Positions 1-6,597 are shown, counted from the stretch's first letter. The stretch: 8,303 nucleotides of DNA from Gammaproteobacteria bacterium (GCA_026995955.1 JALWNJ010000015.1:1-8303), one strand, 5' to 3'. Numbers and translations are program-made. The notes: a model not told the origin generated them from the letters alone.

Positions 1-1317
1 GTCGTACTGGAGCTTTTCCATCGCATCCCGGTCGGAGGAGCCATAGGGATAGTTGAGCTGCGCCCAGCCCGTCACCCCGGGCTTGACCCGGTGCCGCTCG
101 TGGTAATACGGCAGTTTCCGCCCCAGTTCCTGCACGAACTGCGGCCGTTCGGGACGCGGCCCGACAAAACTCATCTCGCCCCTGAGTACATTGAAGATCT
201 GCGGCAGCTCGTCGATTCGCGTCTTGCGGATGAACCTCCCGACCCGGGTCACCCGCGGATCGTCCTTCGTCGCCCAGACCGCCTTGCCGTCCTTTTCGGC
301 ATCGGTACGCATGCTGCGGAACTTGAGTACCTCGAAGGTCTTTCCATCCAGTCCCACCCGCTCCTGTCGGTACAGAATGGGACACTTGAGCGAGCGGCAC
401 TCCCACAGAATGGCCGCTGCAGTGAGCAGCATGACCGGCGCAGCCAGGATCAGGAGGACCAGACTCACCACGACATCGAAGATCCGCTCCAGGGCGTTGC
501 GCAGCGTCCCCCGGCTGAAGCCGTCGGAAAAGATGATGAAGCTCGGGCTGAGCAGATCGAGCTTGACCTTGCCGGCCTCGCGCTCGAAGAAATTGGGCAG
601 ATCCAGCACCTCCACCCCCCGCAGCTTGCACTCGAGCAGATCGTCGAAGGGAAAGCTCTTGCGACGATCGTCCATCGCCACCACGATCTCGTCGATGTCG
701 TGGCTGCAGGCGTACTCGGCGAGCGAGGCGTCTTCCAGATGGATAATCTGATCGGCAGGAACGGCATTGTGGTGTCCGGGCATGGACACGAAGCCGACGA
801 TCTCGAAACCGCGGCGGTCCGCCTTGCGTCTGAGATTGCGCGGAATCGAGGCTGCCCGCTCGCCGCAGCCGAGCACCAGAACGCGGCGCTTGAATGCCGA
901 TTCATCGGCACTCTGATAGAAGACCGGACGGATCGTGCCAATGACGAAAAAGGAGATCAGACCCGCCAGGGCGAAGACACCTCGCCCCAGATAGAGCCCG
1001 GGGAGCAGATAGAAGATGAGCACCAGGACCACGCTGCCCGAGACCAGGGCAACGAGCAGCCTGAGGACTACCCCTGCCATGCGTTCGCGCTGGTGCTTCT
1101 GGTACAGCCCCACGGCAGTCATCGCCAGCAGCATGACCACCATGTACACCAGCGCCTTCGGCCAGAGGGCGCCCAGGCTGCGCGCCATCTCCTCGCTGTC
1201 CGGAAAACGCAGCCAGGCAGCAGCATAGACGGAGCCAGCGAGGATCAGCGCCTCGATGCCCATCAGCACGGCAAACGGAGATCGGAAAAACCCCCCTAGC
1301 GCGTTTCTTCCGGCCAA
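1..1317 (-). CDS. Polyprenyl glycosylphosphotransferase for exopolysaccharide (PEP-CTERM/EpsB type), 3' end cut by window
   Basis: This inner-membrane enzyme transfers a sugar-1-phosphate from a nucleotide sugar to undecaprenyl phosphate, the first step of exopolysaccharide assembly. The frame is open from position 1 to 1317 (439 residues). About four hydrophobic segments (roughly residues 14-38, 55-72, 84-106, 113-129) come first, then a Rossmann-like region starting RRVLVLGCGERA (144-155), a further membrane segment (280-304) and the catalytic domain. That domain shows RQERVGLDGK, KFRSMRTD, TRIDELPQIFNVLRGEMS with the Asp-Glu pair at 369-370, GPRPERP and KPGVTGWAQLNYPYG. The architecture matches the sugar transferases associated with PEP-CTERM systems, from family knowledge. 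The start is the TTG at 1317-1315: AAGGAGG lies 7 nt upstream, and the later ATG (1263) would remove part of the first membrane segment. Roughly 20-25 C-terminal residues should lie beyond the edge. It has its own promoter and may begin a larger EPS locus to the left. The exact sugar is unknown. Confidence 0.93.
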   Translation of the reverse strand, partial: MAGRNALGGFFRSPFAVLMGIEALILAGSVYAAAWLRFPDSEEMARSLGALWPKALVYMVVMLLAMTAVGLYQKHQRERMAGVVLRLLVALVSGSVVLVLIFYLLPGLYLGRGVFALAGLISFFVIGTIRPVFYQSADESAFKRRVLVLGCGERAASIPRNLRRKADRRGFEIVGFVSMPGHHNAVPADQIIHLEDASLAEYACSHDIDEIVVAMDDRRKSFPFDDLLECKLRGVEVLDLPNFFEREAGKVKLDLLSPSFIIFSDGFSRGTLRNALERIFDVVVSLVLLILAAPVMLLTAAAILWECRSLKCPILYRQERVGLDGKTFEVLKFRSMRTDAEKDGKAVWATKDDPRVTRVGRFIRKTRIDELPQIFNVLRGEMSFVGPRPERPQFVQELGRKLPYYHERHRVKPGVTGWAQLNYPYGSSDRDAMEKLQYD

Positions 1318-1331
1318 CCGTTCTCCTCCTT
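1318..1331 (-). promoter_or_regulatory. Strong ribosome binding site that sets a TTG start
   Basis: On the minus strand AAGGAGG (1331-1325) is followed by a 7-nt spacer and TTG (1317-1315). This is a full Shine-Dalgarno match at ideal spacing. It is the reason for preferring this rare start codon over the in-frame ATG at 1263 of the sugar transferase. Confidence 0.75.
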
Positions 1332-1337
1332 GTATTC

Positions 1338-1378
1338 GTGAACTCTCGTCCCTGCCACGAAAGTGGGAACCAGTTCAC
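1338..1378. repeat. Nested inverted repeat at the start of the sugar transferase transcript
   Basis: The arms GTGAACT (1338-1344) and AGTTCAC (1372-1378) form a perfect 7-bp inverted repeat with a 27-bp interior. Inside lies a smaller hairpin, CCAC-GAAA-GTGG (1355-1366). The right arm directly abuts the -10 box, so half the outer repeat lies upstream of or at the predicted transcription start and half lies in the leader. That position suits a repressor operator better than an RNA hairpin, though the inner hairpin would be transcribed. The function is inferred. Confidence 0.45.
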
Positions 1379-1407
1379 ATTCTATCCCTGCGTGGGCAGG
1401 CTGTCAC
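1379..1407 (-). promoter_or_regulatory. Sigma70-type promoter of the sugar transferase gene
   Basis: On the minus strand GTGACA (1407-1402; 5 of 6 against TTGACA) is followed by a 17-nt spacer and TAGAAT (1384-1379; 5 of 6 against TATAAT). The -35 overlaps the TGA stop of the upstream epimerase gene. The predicted start is near 1370-1373, giving a leader of about 55 nt. The spacer contains a 5-bp inverted repeat, CCTGC/GCAGG (1400-1396 and 1391-1387). This could be a regulator site or simply the remains of a weak hairpin after the epimerase gene; it has no T-tract. Matches are by eye. Confidence 0.6.
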
Positions 1408-2279
1408 TCGCTTTCGACCCGCGCCCGAAGCCCGGAATCGAGATCCGGAAACTCCGGAGTCACGCCCAGCTCGTCGCGCTTGCGACGATTGTCGAGTCGG
1501 CGCGATTCGCGCAGAAAGCTCAGCATCTCGGGGCTGAGCTCCGATTCGGCACTGTCGGCCGGCACGCAGGGCGGGCGCGGCAGGCCGAGGTGATCGGCCA
1601 CGCGGTAGAAGTAGTCGGTCATGCTGGTGGGATGACCGTCACTGGCGTTGTAGAGGGCGCCGCTGCGCCCGCGTTCGGCAGCGGCAATGCAGACCCGCGC
1701 CAGATCCTCGGCATGGATGCGGTTGCTCCACGGCGCCCCTTCCGGGCACAGCACCCGCAGACGCCCCGAACGCAGCCGCGCCACGGGCAGGCGGTCCGGC
1801 GCATAGATGCCGCCCACACGCAGGCGCACCACTGGCACGCCGCTGGTGGCAGACCAGGTCAGCAGTTGCCGTTCCGCATTCCAGCGCCGCCAGGCGCGGT
1901 CGGCCCGGGGCCGGGCCGGCCAGGTCTCGTCCACCCAGGCGCCACCGCAGTCGCCGTACACCCCGGAGGTGCTGAGGTACACCACGCACAGTGGCGGACA
2001 GGAGCACTGCGCAAGCGCCGCCAGCAGGCGTTCGGTACGGGGATCACTGCGGCCACGCGGCGGGGGTGGCGCAAGATGGAACAGGGTGGTCCGCGGCGCC
2101 AGCTCCGGCAGCGCGAAGTCCGCCGAATCCAGATCCCGCTGCAGCGGCTCGATGCCGGCGGCACGCAGCCGCTGTGCCGATTCTTCGCTGCGCACCAGGC
2201 CAACGATGCGCCGGTCCGGCAGGCGCCGAGCAATCCGCCGACCGATGTCGCCGCAACCGATGATGAGCACATTGTCCAT
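1404..2279 (-). CDS. NAD-dependent epimerase/dehydratase-like protein (YeeZ-like atypical SDR)
   Basis: The 291-residue protein begins with a Rossmann nucleotide-binding motif, MDNVLIIGCGDIGRR (Gly8, Gly10, Gly13). The segment YLSTSGVYGD (101-110) is the usual SDR strand carrying the catalytic Ser/Thr region. NRIHAEDLA (186-194) and YNASDG (210-215) are typical of extended SDRs. The usual catalytic YxxxK is absent; the matching helix reads RAWRRWNAERQL (128-139). This is as expected, from family knowledge, for the YeeZ-type atypical SDRs, whose reaction is not settled. No signal peptide is seen, so it is cytoplasmic. The start is ATG 2279-2277, which puts the glycine motif at the extreme N-terminus; the upstream Shine-Dalgarno is weak. 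It lies 86 bp upstream of the sugar transferase on the same strand. A role in sugar-nucleotide metabolism is possible but not shown, because YeeZ-like genes occur in many unrelated contexts. Confidence 0.85.
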   Translation of the reverse strand: MDNVLIIGCGDIGRRIARRLPDRRIVGLVRSEESAQRLRAAGIEPLQRDLDSADFALPELAPRTTLFHLAPPPPRGRSDPRTERLLAALAQCSCPPLCVVYLSTSGVYGDCGGAWVDETWPARPRADRAWRRWNAERQLLTWSATSGVPVVRLRVGGIYAPDRLPVARLRSGRLRVLCPEGAPWSNRIHAEDLARVCIAAAERGRSGALYNASDGHPTSMTDYFYRVADHLGLPRPPCVPADSAESELSPEMLSFLRESRRLDNRRKRDELGVTPEFPDLDSGLRARVESE

Positions 2280-2350
2280 TCGAGCGCCCCGTTTATTTCA
2301 CGCACAGGGGCGATAGAATACGCGACTTCAGCCGATTCGGAATCCCGTCC
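2280..2350. promoter_or_regulatory. Divergent promoter region between epimerase and ferredoxin-reductase genes
   Basis: These 71 bp separate two divergent genes. On the plus strand TAGAAT (2314-2319) is a good -10 placed about 31 nt before the ATG; no convincing -35 stands 16-18 nt upstream of it. On the minus strand TATTCT (2320-2315) overlaps it as a weaker -10. An inverted repeat CGCCCC (2285-2290) / GGGGCG (2307-2312), with a 16-bp interior, lies just before the plus-strand -10 and could serve as an operator. Confidence 0.45.
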
Positions 2351-3376
2351 ATGACCCATACCGTGACCATCGAGCCCAGCGGCCACCAGTTCGAGTGTGC
2401 CAGCGGGGAGACCGTTCTGGATGCCGCCCTGCGTCAGGGGCTGACCCTGCCCTACGGCTGTCGCAACGGGGCCTGTGGTGCCTGCCTGGGCGAGATCGTC
2501 TCGGGACGGGTGCGCTACGAGGGGCGCAACCGCAGCGCCCTGTCGGAGGCCGACGAGGCCGCCGGCAAGGCCCTGTTCTGCCAAGCGGTACCCGAGAGCG
2601 ACCTGGTCATCCGCGCACGCGAGATCGAGCGCCCGGCCGAGATCGAGGTCAAGCGCCTGCCGGCCCGGGTCGAGCGCATGACCCGTCTGGCCGATGATGT
2701 CATGGAGCTGGGCCTGAAGATCCCCGAGTCCGAGCGGCTGGCCTTCCTGCCCGGGCAGTACATCGACATCCTGCTGCGCGAGGGCGGCGCGCGGGCCTTC
2801 TCGCTGGCCAATCCACCGCACCGCGACGAACTGCTGGAGCTGCACATCCGCCATGTCCCGGGCGGCCGCTTCACCGACTTCGTGTTCAACGAGATGCAGC
2901 CCGGCGCCCTGCTGCGCATCGAGGGCCCGAAGGGCAGCTTCCATCTAGACGACAGCAGCGAGCGGCCCGTCATCCTGGTCGCCGGCGGCACCGGATTCGC
3001 CCCCATGCAGGCCATGCTGGAGCATGCCATCGAGGACGGCGACCCGCGCACCTTCCACCTGTTCTGGGGGGCGCGCGATCGCGCCGGCCTGTACCGCGAC
3101 GACCTGGCACGGCAATGGGCCGGAACACACGAAAACATCCATTACCACCCGGTCCTGTCGGAGCCGCCGGCCAGCGACGACTGGCAGGGCGAGACCGGCC
3201 TGGTGCACGAGGCGGTGCTGCGCCGCTTCCCGGATCTGGCCGGCCACGAGGTCTATGTCGCCGGGCCACCGGCGATGGTGGAGGCCGCACGCACGCACTT
3301 CCTCGAGCATGGCCTGCCCGAGGATCAGTTGCACTTCGATTCGTTCGAGTTCAGCGCCGCGAAAGCGGGCGCCTGA
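2351..3376 (+). CDS. NAD(P)H-dependent flavin/iron-sulfur reductase: [2Fe-2S] ferredoxin domain fused to ferredoxin-NADP reductase domain
   Basis: This is a soluble 341-residue electron-transfer protein that would take electrons from NAD(P)H through a flavin to its own [2Fe-2S] cluster. The N-terminal plant-type ferredoxin domain (about 1-92) has the cluster ligands Cys37, Cys42, Cys45 and Cys77 (PYGCRNGACGACLG, then LFCQA). A reductase module follows: flavin-binding RAFSLAN (148-154, a variant of the RxYS motif), then the nucleotide-binding GGTGFAPM (212-219), VYVAGPPAMV (301-310) and a C-terminal FDSFEF. Domain order and size match oxygenase reductase components and proteins annotated as CDP-6-deoxy-3,4-glucoseen reductase. 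No oxygenase or dideoxysugar partner gene is nearby, so the physiological acceptor is unknown. The start ATG fits the ferredoxin N-terminus, although no clear Shine-Dalgarno precedes it. The gene converges on the FHA gene with 3 bp between stops, leaving no room for a terminator. Confidence 0.92.
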   Translation: MTHTVTIEPSGHQFECASGETVLDAALRQGLTLPYGCRNGACGACLGEIVSGRVRYEGRNRSALSEADEAAGKALFCQAVPESDLVIRAREIERPAEIEVKRLPARVERMTRLADDVMELGLKIPESERLAFLPGQYIDILLREGGARAFSLANPPHRDELLELHIRHVPGGRFTDFVFNEMQPGALLRIEGPKGSFHLDDSSERPVILVAGGTGFAPMQAMLEHAIEDGDPRTFHLFWGARDRAGLYRDDLARQWAGTHENIHYHPVLSEPPASDDWQGETGLVHEAVLRRFPDLAGHEVYVAGPPAMVEAARTHFLEHGLPEDQLHFDSFEFSAAKAGA

Positions 3377-3379
3377 GCC

Positions 3380-3823
3380 TCACCCTTCCTCGGGCGTGCA
3401 GGTGTAGAAGATCAGCAGATCGGAGCCTGAGGTGGTCAGCTCGCCGAGCCCGATGACGCCGGTGCCGGAGAGCGGAAACTCCTCCTGTTCCATCAGACAG
3501 ACCTCGTCGCCCCCCTCGGGGCGGACGAAGGTGCCGTTGCGGCTGCTGTCGATGAGCACGAACTTGCCGTTGCGGAACACGAAACGGGCGTGATTGCGTG
3601 ACACCGTGGGGACATCGATGCGCAGGTCGGCTTCCTCGCCCCGGCCGACCACGAACACACGCTGCGCCGGATGGATCTCCAGCCGCTGGCCGCGGAACTC
3701 GAGCTCCAGCCGGGCACGCGAACGCAGCAACGCCTGCAGGTATTCGACATTGACCTCGTCGGTGGGCGCGAGGTCTTCCTCGCGTGCCACGGTGGGCTGC
3801 TCTGGGGTGTCGCCTTTGCTCAT
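3380..3823 (-). CDS. Small FHA-domain protein
   Basis: FHA domains bind phosphothreonine peptides and serve in signalling or in assembling complexes. The 147-residue protein has a charged, probably disordered N-terminus (about 1-35). The FHA fold follows, with its hallmark residues in VVGRGEEADLRI (Gly60-Arg61), VSRNHARF (Ser75, Arg76, His78) and SSRNGTFV (Asn96-Gly97-Thr98). No other domain, signal peptide or membrane segment is seen. I place the start at ATG 3823-3821 because GGAGG lies 5 nt upstream; two in-frame ATGs lie further up (3835, 3841) and would add 4 or 6 residues. It is the last gene of the run gshA, thioredoxin-like, FHA, starting 27 bp after the preceding stop. No Ser/Thr kinase or phosphatase gene is in the window, so its partner is unknown. 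The domain call is firm; the role is open. Confidence 0.88.
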   Translation of the reverse strand: MSKGDTPEQPTVAREEDLAPTDEVNVEYLQALLRSRARLELEFRGQRLEIHPAQRVFVVGRGEEADLRIDVPTVSRNHARFVFRNGKFVLIDSSRNGTFVRPEGGDEVCLMEQEEFPLSGTGVIGLGELTTSGSDLLIFYTCTPEEG

Positions 3824-3850
3824 CGTCTCCTCCATCGGCATGCCCGAATT

Positions 3851-4381
3851 CTAGCCCATGCCCCCGTCCCGTGCAGGCCTTTGTACAGGCGAAGCACCGG
3901 TTTCGTGACGCCCGTCATGTCGGCGCAGGATCTCCTCCACGGCCTCGGTCGGGAGGGGGCCGATCTGCATGCCGACGGGCCTGCCCTCGGGATCGTAGAG
4001 CAGGAAGGTGGGCGTGCCGCGCAGCCCCTGCCTGGTCTCCCGGCGCAACAGGGCGTCCACCTGACGCGCCGTGCCGATCAGGCTGGGAAAACCGAGATCG
4101 TGCTCCTCCACGAAGGCGCGTGCCTTTGCCTCCTCGCCGCCGCCATTGATGGACAGGCCTATCACCCGCGCATCCCGGTCCCGGTGGGCGTCGTCGAACA
4201 GGTCCCAGGCCTCGACCTCACGGTTGCAGATCGGGCAGTCCCAGGACCAGATCATCACCACCGTCCAGCGCCCCTGTCCGATCCACTCGCGCAGATCGGC
4301 AGGCCGCCCATCCAGGTCGCGCAGGGGAGTCGCCAGGGCCAGTGTCGGCAGCAGCCACAGCAGGGGCAGAATACGCTTCAT
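3851..4381 (-). CDS. Exported TlpA/ResA-like thioredoxin-fold protein
   Basis: This is a 176-residue protein with an N-terminal signal peptide (MKRILPLLWLLPTLALA, likely cut after Ala17), so it should act in the periplasm. The thioredoxin fold has the redox motif WSWDCPIC with Cys49 and Cys52, and the cis-proline loop GTPTF (Pro124). GLSINGGGEEA and FVEEHDLGFPSLIG are typical of the TlpA/AhpC-TSA-like thiol oxidoreductase group. It probably reduces or oxidises thiols of exported proteins; the Pro-Ile between the cysteines does not settle which direction. The tail after about residue 155 is polar and rich in Arg and Gly. The start is ATG 4381-4379 with GGAG 6 nt upstream; an in-frame TTG at 4393 would add four residues but lies upstream of that site. 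It begins 14 bp after gshA stops, so the two are almost certainly co-transcribed. That would link envelope thiol chemistry to glutathione synthesis, which is an inference. Confidence 0.87.
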   Translation of the reverse strand: MKRILPLLWLLPTLALATPLRDLDGRPADLREWIGQGRWTVVMIWSWDCPICNREVEAWDLFDDAHRDRDARVIGLSINGGGEEAKARAFVEEHDLGFPSLIGTARQVDALLRRETRQGLRGTPTFLLYDPEGRPVGMQIGPLPTEAVEEILRRHDGRHETGASPVQRPARDGGMG

Positions 4382-4395
4382 GTCCAGCTCCAAAC

Positions 4396-5958
4396 TCAGT
4401 TCTGTGCAAAGTACTCGGCGAGAAACTCGTCGAAAGGAGCCTGCGGCTCGGCCTCGATGCGGGCCTGCTCCTCGTGAGAGCGCCGCGCCTCCGCCTCGAG
4501 GCGCGCCTCCGCCTCGGCATCGACCGGCAGACGGCAGAAGTGCTCATGGTGCCGCTGCGACATGTCCTGGGCGAAATGGAAAAAGCCATACCCCTCCTGC
4601 CGCATCCGTTCCAGCTGTCGCGCCGAGGGGGTGGCATCGGGTTCCTCCACCAGCGCCCTCTGCTCGGCCAGGGCCCGGCACCAGGGGCCTTCATCCCCTC
4701 CGTCCAGCAGCTCGCAGACTCCCTGCATCTCGTCGAGCAGCTCCGCCGCCCACTGCCGCAGCGGCACCTCGCGACCATCGCGCAGCAGCCGGAAGTCGGG
4801 CGCCCGGCCATGATGTGCGGTCTCGATCAGGTTGTGGTCGTGCTCGGCATGGGCCGCCTCGTCAATGGGCGGGCTGTCCCTGAGCAGGCAATACCACATG
4901 AACGACTGCAGGAAGCGCAGCTGCGTCCCGTTGATGCCCAGCGGATCGAAGGCATTGACATCCAGCGAGCGCAGCTCGACATAGTCCACGCCACGGCGGC
5001 ACAGCGCCAGCACCGGCTTCTCCAGCCCCTGAAGCGGCTGCTTGGGCCGCACCGTGGTGTAGTACTCGTTCTCGATCTGCAGGATGTTGGCGTTGAGCTG
5101 CTCCCAGCGCCCGTTGACCACCACCCCGATGCGTTCCCACACCGGAGACGGCGTGCTGATGGCGCAGGACAGCGTCTCGATGTAGCCCTCCAGGCTGTTG
5201 TAGTCGGCACGGATGCCGACCTCGTGTTCGCGCTTGTTGGTGTAGCCGATGTCGCCCAGACGCAGCGAGGTGGCCCAGGGGTCGTAGAAGGTGTTCTCGT
5301 TGAATACCTTGAGCCGGTGACTGACCGGGCCGACGAAGGACTTGCACACCGCCGGCGAGGCGCCGAACAGGTAGGGTACCAGCCAGCCGTACCGCTGCAG
5401 GTTGCGCGTGAGATCCATGTAGCGGCGCGAGCGGAAGGCCACCGGCGGCTCGTCGCTGCCCTCCAGTGCCTGCAGCGCGGGCCACAGCTCGGGGTCGAAG
5501 GAGAAATTGAAGTGCACCCCGGAGATGACCTGCATCGGTCGCCCGTAGCGATGGCCCAGGCCACGCCGGTACACGGTCTTCATCATGCCCAGGTTGGAGT
5601 TGCCGTAGCGGGCGATGGGGATGCTGTCGTCGCCGTGCAGCACGCAGGGCATGCTGGTGGCCCACAGCATCTCCTCCTCGAGCCGCGCGTGCACGAAACG
5701 GTGCAGGGCCCGGAGCTGTTCCAGCACCGCCGCCGGCTCCGCCTGCGGGTCGGTGATGAACTCCAGCATCGCCTCGGAGTAGTCGGTGGTCAGATGCGGA
5801 TGCGTCAGCGCCGAGCCGAAGACCTCCGGATGCGGCGTACGCGCCAGGGTGCCCTCGGGGGAGACGCGCAGGCTCTCCTTCTCGATGCCGATGCGCCCGC
5901 CGCGCAGCTGCGATCGATCCAGGGCCTGCTCACATGCCTTGATGCGCCGTTCCAGCAA
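4396..5958 (-). CDS. gshA: Glutamate-cysteine ligase (gamma-glutamylcysteine synthetase), class I
   Basis: GshA catalyses the ATP-dependent joining of glutamate and cysteine, the first and usually rate-limiting step of glutathione synthesis, in the cytoplasm. The 520-residue length equals that of the E. coli-type enzyme (518). Conserved blocks run in order: GIEKESLRV (24-32), GSALTHPHLTTDYSEAMLEF (48-67), TSMPC (101-105), YGNSNLGMMKTVYRRGL (118-134), ISGVHFNFS (145-153), YNSLEGYI (253-260) and DYVELRSLDVNAFDP (325-339). The paired acidic residues Glu26/Glu28, with Asp59 and Glu66, match the metal/ATP site of the family. The start is TTG 5958-5956: it is the only usable start after the upstream in-frame stop at 5994-5992, and GGAGG lies about 8 nt before it. 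It heads the run with the thioredoxin-like and FHA genes and is divergent from the SCP2-like gene. The gene for step two, gshB, is not in the window. Confidence 0.95.
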   Translation of the reverse strand: MLERRIKACEQALDRSQLRGGRIGIEKESLRVSPEGTLARTPHPEVFGSALTHPHLTTDYSEAMLEFITDPQAEPAAVLEQLRALHRFVHARLEEEMLWATSMPCVLHGDDSIPIARYGNSNLGMMKTVYRRGLGHRYGRPMQVISGVHFNFSFDPELWPALQALEGSDEPPVAFRSRRYMDLTRNLQRYGWLVPYLFGASPAVCKSFVGPVSHRLKVFNENTFYDPWATSLRLGDIGYTNKREHEVGIRADYNSLEGYIETLSCAISTPSPVWERIGVVVNGRWEQLNANILQIENEYYTTVRPKQPLQGLEKPVLALCRRGVDYVELRSLDVNAFDPLGINGTQLRFLQSFMWYCLLRDSPPIDEAAHAEHDHNLIETAHHGRAPDFRLLRDGREVPLRQWAAELLDEMQGVCELLDGGDEGPWCRALAEQRALVEEPDATPSARQLERMRQEGYGFFHFAQDMSQRHHEHFCRLPVDAEAEARLEAEARRSHEEQARIEAEPQAPFDEFLAEYFAQN

Positions 5959-5988
5959 ACACTCGCCTCCGTCCGGATCAGGCCGGGC

Positions 5989-5997
5989 ATTCTATCA
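5989..5997 (-). promoter_or_regulatory. gshA: Extended -10 promoter of the gshA operon
   Basis: The minus strand reads TGATAGAAT (5997-5989). This is an extended -10 (TG, one base, then TAGAAT, 5 of 6), about 30 nt before the TTG start. No good -35 is seen at 16-18 nt, which is usual for extended -10 promoters. Confidence 0.5.
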
Positions 5998-6020
5998 AGC
6001 CGGGGTCGGCCCCGTCTTGA
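5995..6020. repeat. 26-bp interrupted dyad between gshA and the SCP2-like gene
   Basis: The arms are TCAAG (5995-5999) + CGGGG (6001-6005) and CCCCG (6010-6014) + CTTGA (6016-6020), around the centre TCGG, with one C-T mismatch. Ten pairs match over 26 bp. One end lies in the extended -10 of gshA and the other in the -35-like TTGAAA of the divergent gene. No T-tract follows in either direction, so an operator is more likely than a terminator. Confidence 0.55.
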
Positions 6021-6045
6021 AATGAACCGTCGCGGCGGGCATGCT
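6017..6045 (+). promoter_or_regulatory. Possible promoter of the SCP2-like gene
   Basis: TTGAAA (6017-6022; 5 of 6 against TTGACA) is followed by a 17-nt spacer and CATGCT (6040-6045; 3 of 6). The -10 is poor. The leader would be about 75 nt, A/C-rich, with one small hairpin, GGAAG/CTTCC (6086-6100). Confidence 0.3.
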
Positions 6046-6126
6046 GTCGCCACGACAACGACAAGCAACAGGGACGAAACCCGCCGGAAGCACGCCTTCC
6101 AACCAACCGCAACGAGGAGTCACGAC

Positions 6127-6519
6127 ATGGCACTGTTTGACGCAGACTGGATGCAGAAGTTCGCCGAGGAATGGAACAACGAGCCGGAACTCTCCGGCGC
6201 ACTGGAGCAGATCGGCTTCAATTCCGTCATCGGCTACGGCTTCCCCGGCGAGGACACCCCGCGCGGCGTCATCACGGTAGAAAACGGCAAGGCCGTCTCC
6301 GCCGGCGCCTACAACGGCGAGACGCTGAACTGGGACATCCGCGCCTCCGAGGACCAGTGGAACAAGTGGATCGCCAAGCCGCCGGGCATGACCGGCCTCG
6401 GCATGGCCTTCACCACCGGGAAGATGAAGTTCGTGGTCGGCGACTACGGCGCCATGGTCAAGGACCCGCGCATGGCCGGCCCGTTCGTCAAGAGCTTCTC
6501 CGTGATGGCACGGGTCTGA
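6127..6519 (+). CDS. SCP2-like sterol/lipid carrier domain protein
   Basis: This is a 130-residue single-domain protein without a signal peptide or membrane segment, so it is cytoplasmic. The pattern resembles SCP2 domains, which bind acyl chains or other hydrophobic ligands. It has an N-terminal helix with FAEEWNNEPELSGAL (12-26), a sheet with RGVITVENGK (46-55), the segment NWDIRASEDQWNKWI (68-82), and the glycine-rich MTGLGMAFTTGKMKFVVGDY (88-107), whose G-K-(x)-K-(x)-x-x-GD pattern is typical of the family. The start is ATG 6127 with GAGGAG 7 nt upstream. A longer in-frame reading extends back across gshA but is antisense to it and not coding. The gene stands alone, divergent from gshA, with a probable terminator 20 bp after the stop. 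The ligand is unknown. Some SCP2-like proteins in proteobacteria accompany hydrocarbon or ubiquinone metabolism, but nothing here indicates which. Confidence 0.8.
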   Translation: MALFDADWMQKFAEEWNNEPELSGALEQIGFNSVIGYGFPGEDTPRGVITVENGKAVSAGAYNGETLNWDIRASEDQWNKWIAKPPGMTGLGMAFTTGKMKFVVGDYGAMVKDPRMAGPFVKSFSVMARV

Positions 6520-6539
6520 GCCCGTACCACCGCGTCCAT

Positions 6540-6561
6540 GACGGGGCCCGCGGGCCCCGTC
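6540..6561 (+). terminator. 22-bp perfect palindrome after the SCP2-like gene
   Basis: GACGGGGCCCG (6540-6550) is followed at once by its exact reverse complement (6551-6561). It would fold into a 9-bp GC stem with a 4-nt loop, then GTCGTTT. The T-run is short, as often in GC-rich genomes. It lies 20 bp after the stop, between two convergent genes, and being symmetric could act on both strands. Confidence 0.6.
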
Positions 6562-6597
6562 GTCGTTTCGGGCCGGCGCCTCCTTCCCGGCACCGCA

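Noticed and set aside
91..1299. Plus-strand open frame of 402 codons
   Set aside because: It is antisense to the sugar transferase, whose frame shows every family motif. The product is a low-complexity His/Gln/Arg-rich peptide with no domain, as expected from a GC-rich shadow frame.
1338..2354. 338-codon plus-strand frame opposite the epimerase gene
   Set aside because: The opposite strand carries a full SDR sequence; this product has no domain and would overlap the promoter and start of the next gene.
1859..2944. 361-codon minus-strand frame across the epimerase and ferredoxin-reductase genes
   Set aside because: It crosses two confirmed genes and the intergenic region, and has no family signature.
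4342..6519. 725-codon plus-strand open frame joined to the SCP2-like protein
   Set aside because: Up to about 6126 it is antisense to gshA and has no recognisable domain. Only the last 130 codons, after the ATG at 6127 with its ribosome binding site, are the real gene.
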